The notes beneath the pieces were generated by a model that saw nothing but the letters and a program-made list of their open reading frames with translations, did not search any database and was not told where the DNA came from. 64,000 nucleotides of DNA from Arthrobacter sp. (lineage in GTDB: Bacteria; Actinomycetota; Actinomycetes; Actinomycetales; Micrococcaceae): positions 1-64,000 of the forward strand of contig NZ_JAPSHJ010000005.1 of NCBI RefSeq assembly GCF_031179985.1. The letters run 5' to 3'. Below, in pieces: positions 16,414 through 25,504 of this stretch. The first letter of the stretch is position 1; each line of letters begins with the position of its first letter. A program made the position numbers and the translations under genes.

Positions 16414-17001
16414 GTGAGCTCTTCTGAATCGAAGTCTGATGGAATTCTGGACGCATCTCTGGCTGTGTTTTGCCGTTACGGATTCCGGAAGACATCCATG
16501 CGCGATATCGCCGAGGCTGCCGGAATCTCCCGTGCCGCGGTCTATCTGCATTTCAAGAACAAGGAAGAAGTATTCCGGGCCGGCTCCATTCGCGCCCACG
16601 GGCAAGTAATGCACGCCGTCGAGCTTGAGTTGTCACGGAATCTGGAAGTTTTCGAACGGATTGAAGCTGCGCTTTCCACCTACTTCGCAGGCCTCTTGGA
16701 AGAAATCAGCGGGAGCCCTCACGGGTCCGAGCTCTTTGATGCAAACGTGGGACTGGTTGGCGACGTCGCACGCGAGGCGCGGCAGCGGCTGGTCCAGCTC
16801 ATCGCCACTGCCCTCAGCGAGGCTGACCATTTTGGCGAGATAAAGCTGGCGAATATCGGGGCTTCGAGCGAACAGCTGGCAACCCTGATTTGCACCACGA
16901 TTGATGGCCTCAAAAATGCCGGCGCACCTGCGCTGCCCGTGCGTTCGGGGCTGGCTCTGCAGCTGCAAATGATGCGGGCGTCGATCGGGACGACACTCTG
17001 A
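16414..17001 (+). CDS. TetR-family transcriptional regulator
   Basis: The 195-residue protein has the TetR DNA-binding domain at residues 10-55 (ILDASLAVFCRYGFRKTSMRDIAEAAGISRAAVYLHFKNKEEVF) and an all-helical ligand domain. The frame is open far upstream, but GTG at 16414 starts the conserved region and lies six bases after a possible -10, so the mRNA may be leaderless. The most likely target is the divergent SnoaL-like gene plus itself. Confidence 0.9.
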   Translation: MSSSESKSDGILDASLAVFCRYGFRKTSMRDIAEAAGISRAAVYLHFKNKEEVFRAGSIRAHGQVMHAVELELSRNLEVFERIEAALSTYFAGLLEEISGSPHGSELFDANVGLVGDVAREARQRLVQLIATALSEADHFGEIKLANIGASSEQLATLICTTIDGLKNAGAPALPVRSGLALQLQMMRASIGTTL

Positions 17002-17292
17002 AGTAGGGGCCCTCGCCGCGCTGACTCTGATGGGAATCCCGTTCCTGGTGCAGAGGGTCTGGCCGCTGCTCCTTGAATCGGCAACCGGGACATCGGCACC
17101 CATCGGCAAAACGACCGGAACGACCGCGAACCTGCGGCAGCGGTGCACTGATGCAAGACAAGACAGGACTTCGTCGAACAATCCCCCGATCCAGCATCAA
17201 ACCGTTAGGATTTGGCCATTCGTTAGCGAACACAGGATGAATGTGTGGCGTGCGTCCTAGCGAGGACCGGGGGCGTCTGCTCTACTAGATAA
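17002..17292. other. 291-bp gap with no gene seen
   Basis: No coding sequence is convincing in this stretch. It contains a small hairpin, GTCCT-AGCG-AGGAC (17254-17267). TCTACT at 17281-17286, six bases before the HAD start, may be a -10 for a leaderless mRNA. Confidence 0.4.
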
Positions 17293-18237
17293 ATGAGTAC
17301 ATTGACTGAAACCTCAGTCGCTGGCAACGATGACCGGCGAAACGAAAATAAGAGAAACAAGCTGACCGCCTTTATGCCCGATGCTGCCAAGCAGCTAACA
17401 GGCCAAAACGGCAACGGCCACAGGCACAACGGCAGCAACGGCCTGAAACACAAACTGATGGTTGCCCTGGACGTGGACGGCACCCTGGTGGACCACGATG
17501 GCCACATGTCCGCCCCGGTCCGGGAAGCGGCCCAGGCCGTGGTTGCTGCCGGTCACGAAGTGATGATCGCTACCGGTCGCTCCCTCAATGCCACGCTCCC
17601 CATCATTGAGCAGCTTGGAATTGAGACCGGCTACGCCGTGTGCTGCAACGGGGGAGTGACCCTGCGGCTGGACCCCGCGCACACAGACGGCTATAAGGTC
17701 CTCCACAAGGCAACGTTCGACCCCGGCCCTGCACTTCGCGCACTGCGGGAACGCCTGCCCTCGGCGAAGTATGCGCTCGAGGATGCGGATGGTAAATTCC
17801 TGTCCACAGAGCGGTTCCAGGACCCCAGCTTTGGTGTGGAAGCCATCGGTGTTGACTTCCAGACCCTGCTCAAGTCGACCGCCGTCCGTGTGGTGGTTTT
17901 CAGTTCAGAGAACACCCCGGAGGAATTCACGGAGGCGATCCAGCACGTTGGCTTGTCCGGTGTAACGTACTCCGTGGGTTGGACAGCCTGGCTGGACATC
18001 GCCGCCGCCGGGGTCACGAAGGCAAGTGCCCTCGAGCGGATCCGGGGCCACCTGGACATTCCCGAGCACCGCACTGTGGCAATCGGGGATGGGCGGAATG
18101 ACATCGAGATGCTCGATTGGGCAGGCCGGGGAGTCGCAATGGGCCAGGCGCCGGATGAAGTTGCGGCTGCGGCGGATGAAGTCACGCTTTCTGTCTACGA
18201 CGACGGCGCTGCCCACGTGCTGCGCAGCCTGCTCTAG
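17293..18237 (+). CDS. Cof-type HAD-superfamily phosphatase
   Basis: The 314-residue protein has a low-complexity, Asn/Gly/His-rich N-terminal tail (about 55 residues) before the HAD core. Motif I is MVALDVDGTLVDHDG with the nucleophile Asp, motif II is MIATGRS, the Lys of motif III lies near VTKASALERI, and motif IV is AIGDGRNDIEMLDWAG. The type C2b cap lies between motifs II and III. It probably dephosphorylates a sugar phosphate or cofactor intermediate in the cytosol. No ribosome site is seen before the ATG. Confidence 0.92.
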   Translation: MSTLTETSVAGNDDRRNENKRNKLTAFMPDAAKQLTGQNGNGHRHNGSNGLKHKLMVALDVDGTLVDHDGHMSAPVREAAQAVVAAGHEVMIATGRSLNATLPIIEQLGIETGYAVCCNGGVTLRLDPAHTDGYKVLHKATFDPGPALRALRERLPSAKYALEDADGKFLSTERFQDPSFGVEAIGVDFQTLLKSTAVRVVVFSSENTPEEFTEAIQHVGLSGVTYSVGWTAWLDIAAAGVTKASALERIRGHLDIPEHRTVAIGDGRNDIEMLDWAGRGVAMGQAPDEVAAAADEVTLSVYDDGAAHVLRSLL

Positions 18238-18356
18238 AGGGATCGCCGAGGCCGTCCTGACCTTGTTTGCCCCGGGACGCGCTGAGACGCGCCGCTAACC
18301 AGGCGTGTTGCAACGCTTCAGGCGGCAAAGAGGGTCACGACGGCGGCGCTGCAGAG

Positions 18357-18956
18357 TCAGCGCACTTCCAGGATCATGTGCAGCAGCCGGGCGGCCGCGG
18401 GGCGGGCGGCATGTTCATCAGCCCATTGGGCCCGTGCCACTGCTTTGCTGACCGCCTGCGTGGTGATGCCCAGTTCTTCGGCCACCGCTTTCTGCTGCCC
18501 CCGCACTCCGGGTGTCAGCAGATCCAGCACCCGCCATTCCGCAGGGCTCCTGCCATGCACAATGTTGCCGAGGAGCCGCAGCACGGCCTCGGCCTCCCCG
18601 GACAGGTCCGCCAAGGGTCCTTCGACTGCCACCGGAACCCTGTCCTTGCTGTTCCGCAGCCGGTCCACTGCCCGCCGCGCATAGATGAGTCCATGACCGG
18701 ACGCGTCCTTGATCTGGTTCGGGAGGGGTTCATTGACCGGTCCCACACCAATCCCCACAAACCAGCTGCCACAACGCAGGGCAATCAAGGCCGCCTCTAC
18801 TGCCTGCTCAGGGGCGTCCACAATGCCTTGGACTTCGTCCTCCACTGACCGATCGAAATCCAGGCGCGCGGGGATGTGGCGCAGATCCTTGAGGAGCTGC
18901 GGAACCCGGTCACCATCGCGCCGGCTGTCCCTCTGGTTGATGGTCAGCGTGAACAT
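18357..18956 (-). CDS. SatD-like protein with C-terminal helix-turn-helix
   Basis: The 199-residue protein matches the SatD-family pattern: NQRDSRRDGDRVPQLL near the start, EDEVQGIVDAPEQAVEAAL, and FVGIGVGPVNEPLP. Its C-terminus adds a helix-turn-helix (QQKAVAEELGITTQAVSKAVARA), so it probably binds DNA. SatD members occur next to SatE-type membrane proteins; none is adjacent here. Function is unknown. It stands between the HAD gene (convergent) and the WXG100 cassette, separated from the latter's last gene by 41 bp on the same strand. Confidence 0.65.
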   Translation of the reverse strand: MFTLTINQRDSRRDGDRVPQLLKDLRHIPARLDFDRSVEDEVQGIVDAPEQAVEAALIALRCGSWFVGIGVGPVNEPLPNQIKDASGHGLIYARRAVDRLRNSKDRVPVAVEGPLADLSGEAEAVLRLLGNIVHGRSPAEWRVLDLLTPGVRGQQKAVAEELGITTQAVSKAVARAQWADEHAARPAAARLLHMILEVR

Positions 18957-18997
18957 TGTGGGTCAAAGACTACCGGCTGCCACTTAAGAGGCAAGCT

Positions 18998-19687
18998 TTA
19001 ATCCAGCGCCACGGCGGAACTTACGACGGCGGGCGGCAACGCTCGCGCGGATGCTGCAGCGTCGGGGACGCCGGCAGCTGCCAGACCCCTTTGAATCGTC
19101 ATCACCAGCTGGTCGGGGCTGTGGTGGGTGGTGAAAGTGAAGAATCGTGGCGCCGTCGGCCGGTGCTCCGAACTTGTGCCGGCCGGGACTGAATCTTTGG
19201 CGCGGAACACCACCGCATATCGCCCGCGCACGCCCAGGGGGACCTTGTCTCCGGCAGCAAGTGTTTTCAACAGCCTATCGGCGTCGGTGCCCTCCGGGGC
19301 CACCACCGTACGGAGTGTTCCCGGGGCGATGTCTTGCCAGAAGATGGTCCTGGCGGCGTGTTTTTGGCTGTAGCGGTAGAGAAGACCCCGTTCGAATACC
19401 AGCAACCGGCGGAAACTCCACAGGAGCGTCAGCGCCCACAGGAGCAGCCCTGTCAGAAGGCTTGCCACCACATACAGGGGAAGGTTCGAGAACAACCCCG
19501 GGGCCCGGGAGGATGTGGGCTGCCCCGTGAATTCGGCTATGGCGCCGAAGACGAACCCTGCCGCGACAAACCACGGCAAGAGCTTCCAGCTGACGTGCCA
19601 GGACAGCTCCGAGTGCTGCAGTTTGCCGAGTTGAGGTCCGTAGAGCCGTTCAGCCCTGCGGACGAGCCAGGTCCTTCCATCAGCCAC
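18998..19687 (-). CDS. Two-TM membrane protein with PH-like soluble domain (cassette gene 4)
   Basis: The 229-residue protein has two membrane helices (LLPWFVAAGFVFGAIAEF and LYVVASLLTGLLLWALTLLW). A cytosolic beta-rich region follows (LLVFERGLLYRYSQKHAARTIFWQDI...) that resembles a bacterial PH-like fold. The start is inferred as GTG 19687, which overlaps the TGA of the RDD gene by eight bases; the much longer open frame upstream is a shadow of that gene. It ends the four-gene unit. I do not recognise a specific family. Confidence 0.65.
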   Translation of the reverse strand: MADGRTWLVRRAERLYGPQLGKLQHSELSWHVSWKLLPWFVAAGFVFGAIAEFTGQPTSSRAPGLFSNLPLYVVASLLTGLLLWALTLLWSFRRLLVFERGLLYRYSQKHAARTIFWQDIAPGTLRTVVAPEGTDADRLLKTLAAGDKVPLGVRGRYAVVFRAKDSVPAGTSSEHRPTAPRFFTFTTHHSPDQLVMTIQRGLAAAGVPDAAASARALPPAVVSSAVALD

Positions 19688-20315
19688 GATTGTCCCCGTT
19701 CTGATAGAGCCTGGGCAACTCTCCGTGTTGAATTCCCGCTGCCCGCTCGGCGGCAGCAACCTGAGGATCCCGGACGGGCGGGATGCCTTCGGCAAGCCCG
19801 GAGCGGACGTCGACGGCGGTGAACCTGGCGTCGAAGGTCTCGCCACCTCCGCCGCTGAGCGCCGAGGCGAATGCCAAAAGGAAGTACAACGGTGCGAATG
19901 ACCAGCAGACTGTACGCCAGCCGCCCAGCCAGGCTCCCGAGGTCGTGCCGTCGGCAATCCGCACCGAGCGCATGCCGGCGGCGGCGTCGCCGAGGCTGCC
20001 AACGCTGCCCATGATCATTCCATAGGCAAAAAGGACAATGAACCAAATGGCTGCGAGAGCGGCAACGAACAATCCGTTGCTGGACAGAAGTGCCAAAGAC
20101 AGGGACCCCAGGGCCAGGCTCTGGACCAGGGAGTTCAAAACGGCTATCAGGATGCCTGCAGCAAGCAGCACCACCAATCCGTCCAGCACCCGGCCCCAGA
20201 AATGCGGCCAGCCGGGCTTCCGGACATAGTAGTTTCCGGTCCTTGTGTGGGCCAGAACCGGACCCCCGGTGACGGCATCAACCAGGCCCGTACTGCTTTT
20301 CGGGCTTCGGGTCAC
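19680..20315 (-). CDS. RDD-family membrane protein (cassette gene 3)
   Basis: The 211-residue protein is an RDD domain with several hydrophobic helices. RVLDGLVVLLAAGILIAVL holds the Arg and Asp of the family name, and the later GDAAAGMRSVRIADG block is also typical. RDD proteins are integral membrane proteins of poorly known role, some linked to transport or ion flux. Its ATG overlaps the preceding gene's stop by four bases (ATGA). The C-terminal third is soluble. Confidence 0.82.
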   Translation of the reverse strand: MTRSPKSSTGLVDAVTGGPVLAHTRTGNYYVRKPGWPHFWGRVLDGLVVLLAAGILIAVLNSLVQSLALGSLSLALLSSNGLFVAALAAIWFIVLFAYGMIMGSVGSLGDAAAGMRSVRIADGTTSGAWLGGWRTVCWSFAPLYFLLAFASALSGGGGETFDARFTAVDVRSGLAEGIPPVRDPQVAAAERAAGIQHGELPRLYQNGDNRG

Positions 20316-21112
20316 GGGGCGCTGACCAATCGGGCCAATGCTGATTCGAGGCTGCTTCTTGACGTCTCCAGCAGTTCGAGGCGGACGGCTTCCCCGGCCG
20401 TGCTGCCGGTTGAGTCAGGGGCAACCTTGGGCGTCAGTACGTGAACTGCGGAGGGGCCGGTGTAGACGGTGAGTGTGGGGAACTCGTTGGAACCCGTGTT
20501 GAGAGCCACCACATTGCTTGCCGCAAGGGTGTCCGCCAACGCCGTGGCGGCGTAAGCCTCGAACTCAGACTCAGAGTAGCTTGACGCCTCAGAGTCTTTT
20601 GCTGCGGCACCGTCCGGATCAACAAACCCGGCCAACCGGGCAGCCAGCCGTTCACGCGTGATCACGGTGAAACCGTGCAGCCCGCCGTCGTCCACTTCCT
20701 CCAACAGCACGCCCTCCACATGAATGTAGGCGTATAGCCAACGCTTCCCCGTCGAGACTGTCCGCTCAACGGATACGATGCTGTCCCCGCTGCGCCGGAG
20801 CGTCAGCGCACCGGTGATGTCATCCACGGCATGAAGCCGGCTCGGTTCGGTCTCACCTTTGAAAACCACCGGGTACACAAGCTCCTTGGCCAGCAGCCCC
20901 CGCAGTGCTACAGCACACAGGATTTCCTTTTCGACCGTCTGGACAGACAGCCAGGGCAAGGCAACCACTTGGTCATGCTGGACGCCGTCGAGGGCAACAA
21001 CTTCCTCATCCGTCAGCGTCGGCAGCACCGTTCCCCCTGGCGTTGCTGATTCCAGGACTTTGGCTGCGCATTGAACGTCGCGTTCGGTCCATTTCATGGT
21101 GTTCGTGGTCAT
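20312..21112 (-). CDS. Hypothetical soluble protein, possibly EspG-like (cassette gene 2)
   Basis: The 266-residue protein has no membrane segment or signal. The pattern of an early 'LTDEEVVAL...LPWL' block, 'ALRGLLAKELV', a beta-rich centre (GKRWLYAYIHVEGVLLEEVDDGGLHGF) and a C-terminal strand-helix pair is reminiscent of EspG-type chaperones. EspG chaperones bind type VII secretion substrates. That resemblance is my impression of layout, not a detected homology. It is translationally coupled to the WXG100 gene upstream and the RDD gene downstream, which supports a partner or immunity role for the WXG100 protein. Confidence 0.5.
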   Translation of the reverse strand: MTTNTMKWTERDVQCAAKVLESATPGGTVLPTLTDEEVVALDGVQHDQVVALPWLSVQTVEKEILCAVALRGLLAKELVYPVVFKGETEPSRLHAVDDITGALTLRRSGDSIVSVERTVSTGKRWLYAYIHVEGVLLEEVDDGGLHGFTVITRERLAARLAGFVDPDGAAAKDSEASSYSESEFEAYAATALADTLAASNVVALNTGSNEFPTLTVYTGPSAVHVLTPKVAPDSTGSTAGEAVRLELLETSRSSLESALARLVSAP

Positions 21113-22086
21113 CCGAATATTCCTCCGACAAAGTTACCGACTGATTTGGCCGCGTCGCCGACCCCATCTGCCACCTTACTGCCTACGTCTTTTGCGAAAT
21201 CTGCCACTTCGCCGGCACCATCGGCGATATAGCTGCCCGGATTACGGGCAAAGTTGCTGATGGAATCCCAGTTGTCGTAAACCAGGTTGCCTAACGCCCA
21301 AGCGCCCGCGACGACGCCGGCTGCCACCACGATGGGAGCCCCGATCGGTCCCAGCATCGCGGCCCCACCGGCTGTCATGAGCATGATGCTGCCCACTCCA
21401 CCCACCACGGAGAGCCCGCCGGCTACCCGGTCGCCAGTGCCGCGCCAACCCTCATGTTGCGGGTTCACCATGTCGCTGATGCCGCCCACAATATTCAGTG
21501 GCGCGGCCAATGCGCCGGCAATGCGCAGTCCCTTGGAAAATTTCGTGGCGTCCTGGAAGGCCTGGCTGTACGGGATGTTTGCCTTGAGATCGGCGATGAC
21601 ATCGGTAATCTTCCCTCCGCTGCGGAGGGAATCAAGGGCTTCGTTGAGTACTGTTCCGCCGGCCCGCCAGTTGGTGAGCACTTCCTTGGTTTTGGCGAAC
21701 TCCTCCCAGCCCAGTGATCCCAGCTTGTACGCGGCCCACAGCTGCGCTCCGAGGTCCTTGACGGCCGACCCGGTCTCGTAAACGTCCAGCATCACGCCCA
21801 CTGAGCTTTCGCCGCTCTCGTGGCTGGCGAACTCCTGCTGGTTAGCCTGCTCCTTGAGCTCTTTTGCACTGTCGCGGAGCATTGTTGCGGCTCGGATCAG
21901 GCTTTGGCGGTGCGCTGAGTTCCAGTCACTCTTGAAGTGCGCCGCGTCCTCACCGGTCCAGGAGGTGTTCGAGTTGATCATGTTTGTCAGCTGGACGCTT
22001 TGGACGTTGATGGCATCGGCTGCTTTTCCCATCGTCCCTGCCAGTGATCGCAGCTGGTTGATGTCAGCACCGTAGAATCCGGCCAT
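21109..22086 (-). CDS. WXG100-type protein with C-terminal glycine-rich hydrophobic domain (cassette gene 1)
   Basis: The 325-residue protein begins with a WXG100-like helical hairpin of about 85 residues (YGADINQLRSLAGTMGKAAD, turn Trp43-Thr-Gly45, then a long helix). Ordinary WXG100 proteins end there; this one continues for 240 residues. Residues 221-271 are hydrophobic and Gly/Ala-rich (GGVGSIMLMTAGGAAMLGPI), and the tail (290-325) is amphipathic with repeated (V)ADGxGDxAK-like steps. The layout suits a type VII-exported protein with a membrane-inserting domain. No clear YxxxD/E export motif is seen after the hairpin. GGGGGA precedes the ATG, and a CATAAT -10 lies at 22118-22113. Confidence 0.75.
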   Translation of the reverse strand: MAGFYGADINQLRSLAGTMGKAADAINVQSVQLTNMINSNTSWTGEDAAHFKSDWNSAHRQSLIRAATMLRDSAKELKEQANQQEFASHESGESSVGVMLDVYETGSAVKDLGAQLWAAYKLGSLGWEEFAKTKEVLTNWRAGGTVLNEALDSLRSGGKITDVIADLKANIPYSQAFQDATKFSKGLRIAGALAAPLNIVGGISDMVNPQHEGWRGTGDRVAGGLSVVGGVGSIMLMTAGGAAMLGPIGAPIVVAAGVVAGAWALGNLVYDNWDSISNFARNPGSYIADGAGEVADFAKDVGSKVADGVGDAAKSVGNFVGGIFG

Positions 22087-22290
22087 CGGTAGTCCCCCGT
22101 CGAAGGTAAAGCATTATGAGTTTCCCCGATAGCCTAAACGTTCCCGGCGGACGGCACGATGGGGAGAGCTCCCCGCAGCGGTTATACCCGACGGGGGCCG
22201 CTCGCCGGATTGGTTGTGTCTCTGACGGGAAGATGCTGCGATGGGGGAGGACTGCCGCCAACCGCGGCGCTGACCAACGCGGAGGATGCA

Positions 22291-24753
22291 ATGACCAGCG
22301 ACTTGGGCCCGAACGCAACAAGCGCAGAGAGTAAAGCCGGCGTTTGGAACCAGAAACCGGCTCCCACTGATGAAAGCCCCGCCAGCAGCGGTGCCGCCGC
22401 CGAAGGCGAGTTGGACCTGGTGGACCGTTGGTGGAGGGCCGCCAACTACCTCTCCGTGGGTCAGATCTACCTGCGCGCCAATCCCTTGCTCCGGCGGCCC
22501 TTGGACCCCGAAGACACCAAATCGAGGCTTCTGGGCCACTGGGGTACCACGCCTGGACTGAACTTCGTCTACGCCCACCTGAACCGGGTCATCCGCCGGG
22601 ACAGGCAGGAGATGCTGTTTATTGCAGGACCGGGCCATGGCGGACCTGCGGTGGTAGCCAACGCCTGGTTGGAGGGCACGTACCCGGAAATTTACAGCAA
22701 CGTGGGCGGCGGCGCGGACGGGCTGGCCGAACTGTTCCGGCAGTTCTCCTACCCGGGCGGAATCCCGAGCCATGCAGCTCCGGAAAGCCCCGGCTCCATC
22801 AGCGAGGGCGGGGAGCTTGGGTACTCTTTGGCCCATGCCTACGGGTCGGTGTTCGATAACCCAAAGCTTATTACCGCCGTCGTGATTGGAGATGGAGAGG
22901 CGGAAACCGGGCCACTGGCCGCAAGCTGGCACTCCCATAACTTCCTCGACCCGGTGGCTGATGGCGCCGTCCTGCCAATCCTGCACCTGAACGGCTACAA
23001 GATCGCCAACCCGACCGTACTGGCCAGAATGCCGGAGGCCCAGTTGGAACAGTTATTGAAGGGCTACGGACACAAGCCGCTCTTTGTCACCGTGGAGGAC
23101 CCGGACAACACGGCCCAGGCGCACCTCGACTTCGCCAGGGCCCTGGATGAGTGTCTGGCGGAGATCCGCAGTATCCAGGAGGAGTGCAGGGGCAGCAGGA
23201 ACCAGGACGAAGATGCTCCCCGGTGGCCCATGATCGTGCTGCGATCACCGAAAGGCTGGACAGGCCCCCGCGTTGTCGACGGAAAACAGGTGGAGGGGAC
23301 TTGGCGAAGCCATCAGGTTCCCCTGGATAAGGTCCGCACCGACCCCGGACATCTGGCTCAACTGCAGGAGTGGCTGGAGTCTTACCGGCCCGAAGAACTG
23401 TTCGACGACGGCGGCCGCCTCCGCGCTGACGTCGCTGCCAATGCCCCCAAAGGTGACCTGCGCATGAGCGCCACGCCACATGCGAACGGCGGCGTCCTGC
23501 TCCGGGACCTGAAGCTGCCTGATTACGACCGCCACGCCGTGGAGGTAACCAGGCCCGGGGTTGAGCGGGTGAGCCCCATGATCACGCTGGGCTCGTGGCT
23601 GCGGGACGTCATCGCCGCGAATCCGGACACGTTCCGGCTGTTCGGTCCTGACGAAACTGCATCAAACCGGCTGCAGAACGTGTACGAGGCCACGGACAAG
23701 GTGTGGCAGTACAGGATTGACGCCCTGGATGAACACCTCGCAAGGGCGGGGCGCGTCATGGAGGTACTGAGTGAACATCTGTGCCAGGGATGGCTGGAGG
23801 GATACCTTCTGACCGGCCGCCATGGGGTCTTCAGCTGCTACGAGGCGTTCATCCACATTGTCGATTCCATGTTCAACCAGCATGCGAAGTGGCTCAAGGT
23901 CCACCGTGCCCTTCCCTGGCGCCAGCCCGTGGCATCGCTGAACTACCTGCTGTCATCGCACGTCTGGCAGCAGGATCACAACGGCTTCTCACACCAGGAC
24001 CCCGGCTTCATTGACCACGCAGTGAACAAGAAAGCCGAAGTCATCCGGGTTTACCTGCCGCCCGACGCAAACACCCTGCTCTCCGTGATGGAGCACTGCC
24101 TGCGGTCCAGGGACTACGTGAACATTGTGGTCAGTGGCAAGCAGCCGTCTCCAATCTGGCTGGGCCCGGAGGAAGCGGCCCACCATTGCCGGCGGGGCCT
24201 GGGCATCTGGGCCTTTGCCGGCTCGGAAGTCCCCGGTGAGGAACCCGACGTCGTACTTGCCTGTGCAGGCGATGTCCCCACTGTGGAAACGGTGGCAGCG
24301 GCGGAGCTCCTGAAAGCGGGAGCGCCAGGGCTGAAGGTTCGCGTGGTCAATGTGGTGGACCTTATGAGGCTCCAGGATTCCGGCGAGCACCCTCACGGTC
24401 TGACGGCCCGGGACTTCGAGGGTATTTTCACCGCGGACAAGCCGATCATTTTTGCCTACCATGGCTACCCGGCGCTGATTCACCGGCTGACCTACCGGCG
24501 GACCAACCAGGAAGGGCTGCACGTTCGCGGCTATAAGGAAGAGGGAACCACCACCACGCCCTTTGACATGGCCATGCTCAACGGTATCGACCGCTTCCAG
24601 CTCGCCATAGATGCCATCGACAGGGTTCCCGGACTCGCGGAAAAACACTCGATGTTGCGTCAGGGCCTTCAGGACCGCCGGATCAAAGCCCTGAACCACA
24701 CACGGAAGCATGGTGAGGACCCGGAGGAAATCCGCAACTGGTCACTCGCTTAA
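22291..24753 (+). CDS. xfp: Xylulose-5-phosphate/fructose-6-phosphate phosphoketolase
   Basis: The 820-residue thiamine-diphosphate enzyme splits xylulose 5-phosphate (and often fructose 6-phosphate) with phosphate to acetyl phosphate plus glyceraldehyde 3-phosphate or erythrose 4-phosphate. Typical blocks are [44 protein letters not shown], and the ThDP motif [14 protein letters not shown]. The C-terminal domain has [15 protein letters not shown]. The ATG at 22291 follows GGAGG by five bases. It stands alone, divergent from the WXG100 cassette; acetate kinase is not in the window. Confidence 0.96.
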   Translation: MTSDLGPNATSAESKAGVWNQKPAPTDESPASSGAAAEGELDLVDRWWRAANYLSVGQIYLRANPLLRRPLDPEDTKSRLLGHWGTTPGLNFVYAHLNRVIRRDRQEMLFIAGPGHGGPAVVANAWLEGTYPEIYSNVGGGADGLAELFRQFSYPGGIPSHAAPESPGSISEGGELGYSLAHAYGSVFDNPKLITAVVIGDGEAETGPLAASWHSHNFLDPVADGAVLPILHLNGYKIANPTVLARMPEAQLEQLLKGYGHKPLFVTVEDPDNTAQAHLDFARALDECLAEIRSIQEECRGSRNQDEDAPRWPMIVLRSPKGWTGPRVVDGKQVEGTWRSHQVPLDKVRTDPGHLAQLQEWLESYRPEELFDDGGRLRADVAANAPKGDLRMSATPHANGGVLLRDLKLPDYDRHAVEVTRPGVERVSPMITLGSWLRDVIAANPDTFRLFGPDETASNRLQNVYEATDKVWQYRIDALDEHLARAGRVMEVLSEHLCQGWLEGYLLTGRHGVFSCYEAFIHIVDSMFNQHAKWLKVHRALPWRQPVASLNYLLSSHVWQQDHNGFSHQDPGFIDHAVNKKAEVIRVYLPPDANTLLSVMEHCLRSRDYVNIVVSGKQPSPIWLGPEEAAHHCRRGLGIWAFAGSEVPGEEPDVVLACAGDVPTVETVAAAELLKAGAPGLKVRVVNVVDLMRLQDSGEHPHGLTARDFEGIFTADKPIIFAYHGYPALIHRLTYRRTNQEGLHVRGYKEEGTTTTPFDMAMLNGIDRFQLAIDAIDRVPGLAEKHSMLRQGLQDRRIKALNHTRKHGEDPEEIRNWSLA

Positions 24754-24769
24754 CAGGCCTTAACGTACA

Positions 24770-24810
24770 ACGGCGGTGGTGCGGTTCGTATCAAACCGCA
24801 CCACCGCCGT
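24770..24810 (+). terminator. Long hairpin between xfp and ppa
   Basis: Two perfect 17-base arms (24770-24786 and 24794-24810) with a 7-base loop form a very stable GC-rich stem. It lies between convergent genes (xfp ending at 24753, ppa ending at 24865), so it can serve both strands. There is no T-run, as is common in actinobacteria. Confidence 0.75.
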
Positions 24811-24864
24811 CGGCGGCAAGTCACAAGCAGCCGGTGGGTGGGCCCAAGCCGTCGTGTTTGAGCG

Positions 24865-25356
24865 TCAGTGCCCTGCGGCCGGAACGTAGCGCTTGATGGA
24901 GGCTTCGAGCTCGGCTTCGGCTGCGGCACGGTCCGCCCAGCCTTCGGCCTTGACCCATTTGCCGGGCTCAAGGTCCTTGTAGCGTGTGAAGAAGTGCTCG
25001 ATTTCCTTGATCAGGAATTCGCTGACGTCGGTGACTTCCTGGATGTGGTCGAAACGGGGATCCGCCGGAACGCACAGGACCTTGGCGTCGCCGCCGCCGT
25101 CGTCGGTCATGTTGAAAACGCCAATGGGGCGGGCCTCAACGATGACGCCCGGGTGGAGATCGAAATCCTGCAGGAGCACCAGTGCGTCCAACGGGTCGCC
25201 GTCTTCACCCAGGGTGTTCTCGAAAAAGCCGTAGTGGGTGGGGTACTGCATGGACGTGAAGAGGACGCGGTCCAGGCGGACGCGGCCGGTCTCGTGGTCG
25301 ACTTCGTACTTGACGCGTGATCCCTTGGGGATCTCGATGGTCACGTCATGCTTCAT
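24865..25356 (-). CDS. ppa: Inorganic pyrophosphatase (family I)
   Basis: The 163-residue enzyme hydrolyses pyrophosphate to two phosphates in the cytosol. The catalytic block [11 protein letters not shown] with its metal-binding aspartates is intact, as are [14 protein letters not shown] and [12 protein letters not shown]. The length is usual for family I. The ATG at 25356 begins the conserved region; an open extension to 25479 is not supported by family alignment. Confidence 0.97.
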   Translation of the reverse strand: MKHDVTIEIPKGSRVKYEVDHETGRVRLDRVLFTSMQYPTHYGFFENTLGEDGDPLDALVLLQDFDLHPGVIVEARPIGVFNMTDDGGGDAKVLCVPADPRFDHIQEVTDVSEFLIKEIEHFFTRYKDLEPGKWVKAEGWADRAAAEAELEASIKRYVPAAGH

Positions 25357-25504
25357 GGAATGCTCCTCGACTTCAGGGGGTTCGCGGCAATCGTGACCTT
25401 CTGCTAAAGAGTGTCCGTGCCGCCGACTACTATTGAGGATATAGCGAGAGGCCCAGGTTTTCTGAACTAGTGGGGACATTCAGGACTTAAGGACCAGCTG
25501 CAGT

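Noticed and set aside
19688..20002. An upstream extension of the PH-like membrane protein (start at 20002 instead of 19687).
   Set aside because: The extra 105 residues are Ser/Pro/Arg-rich shadow translation of the RDD gene; GTG 19687 gives normal operon overlap.
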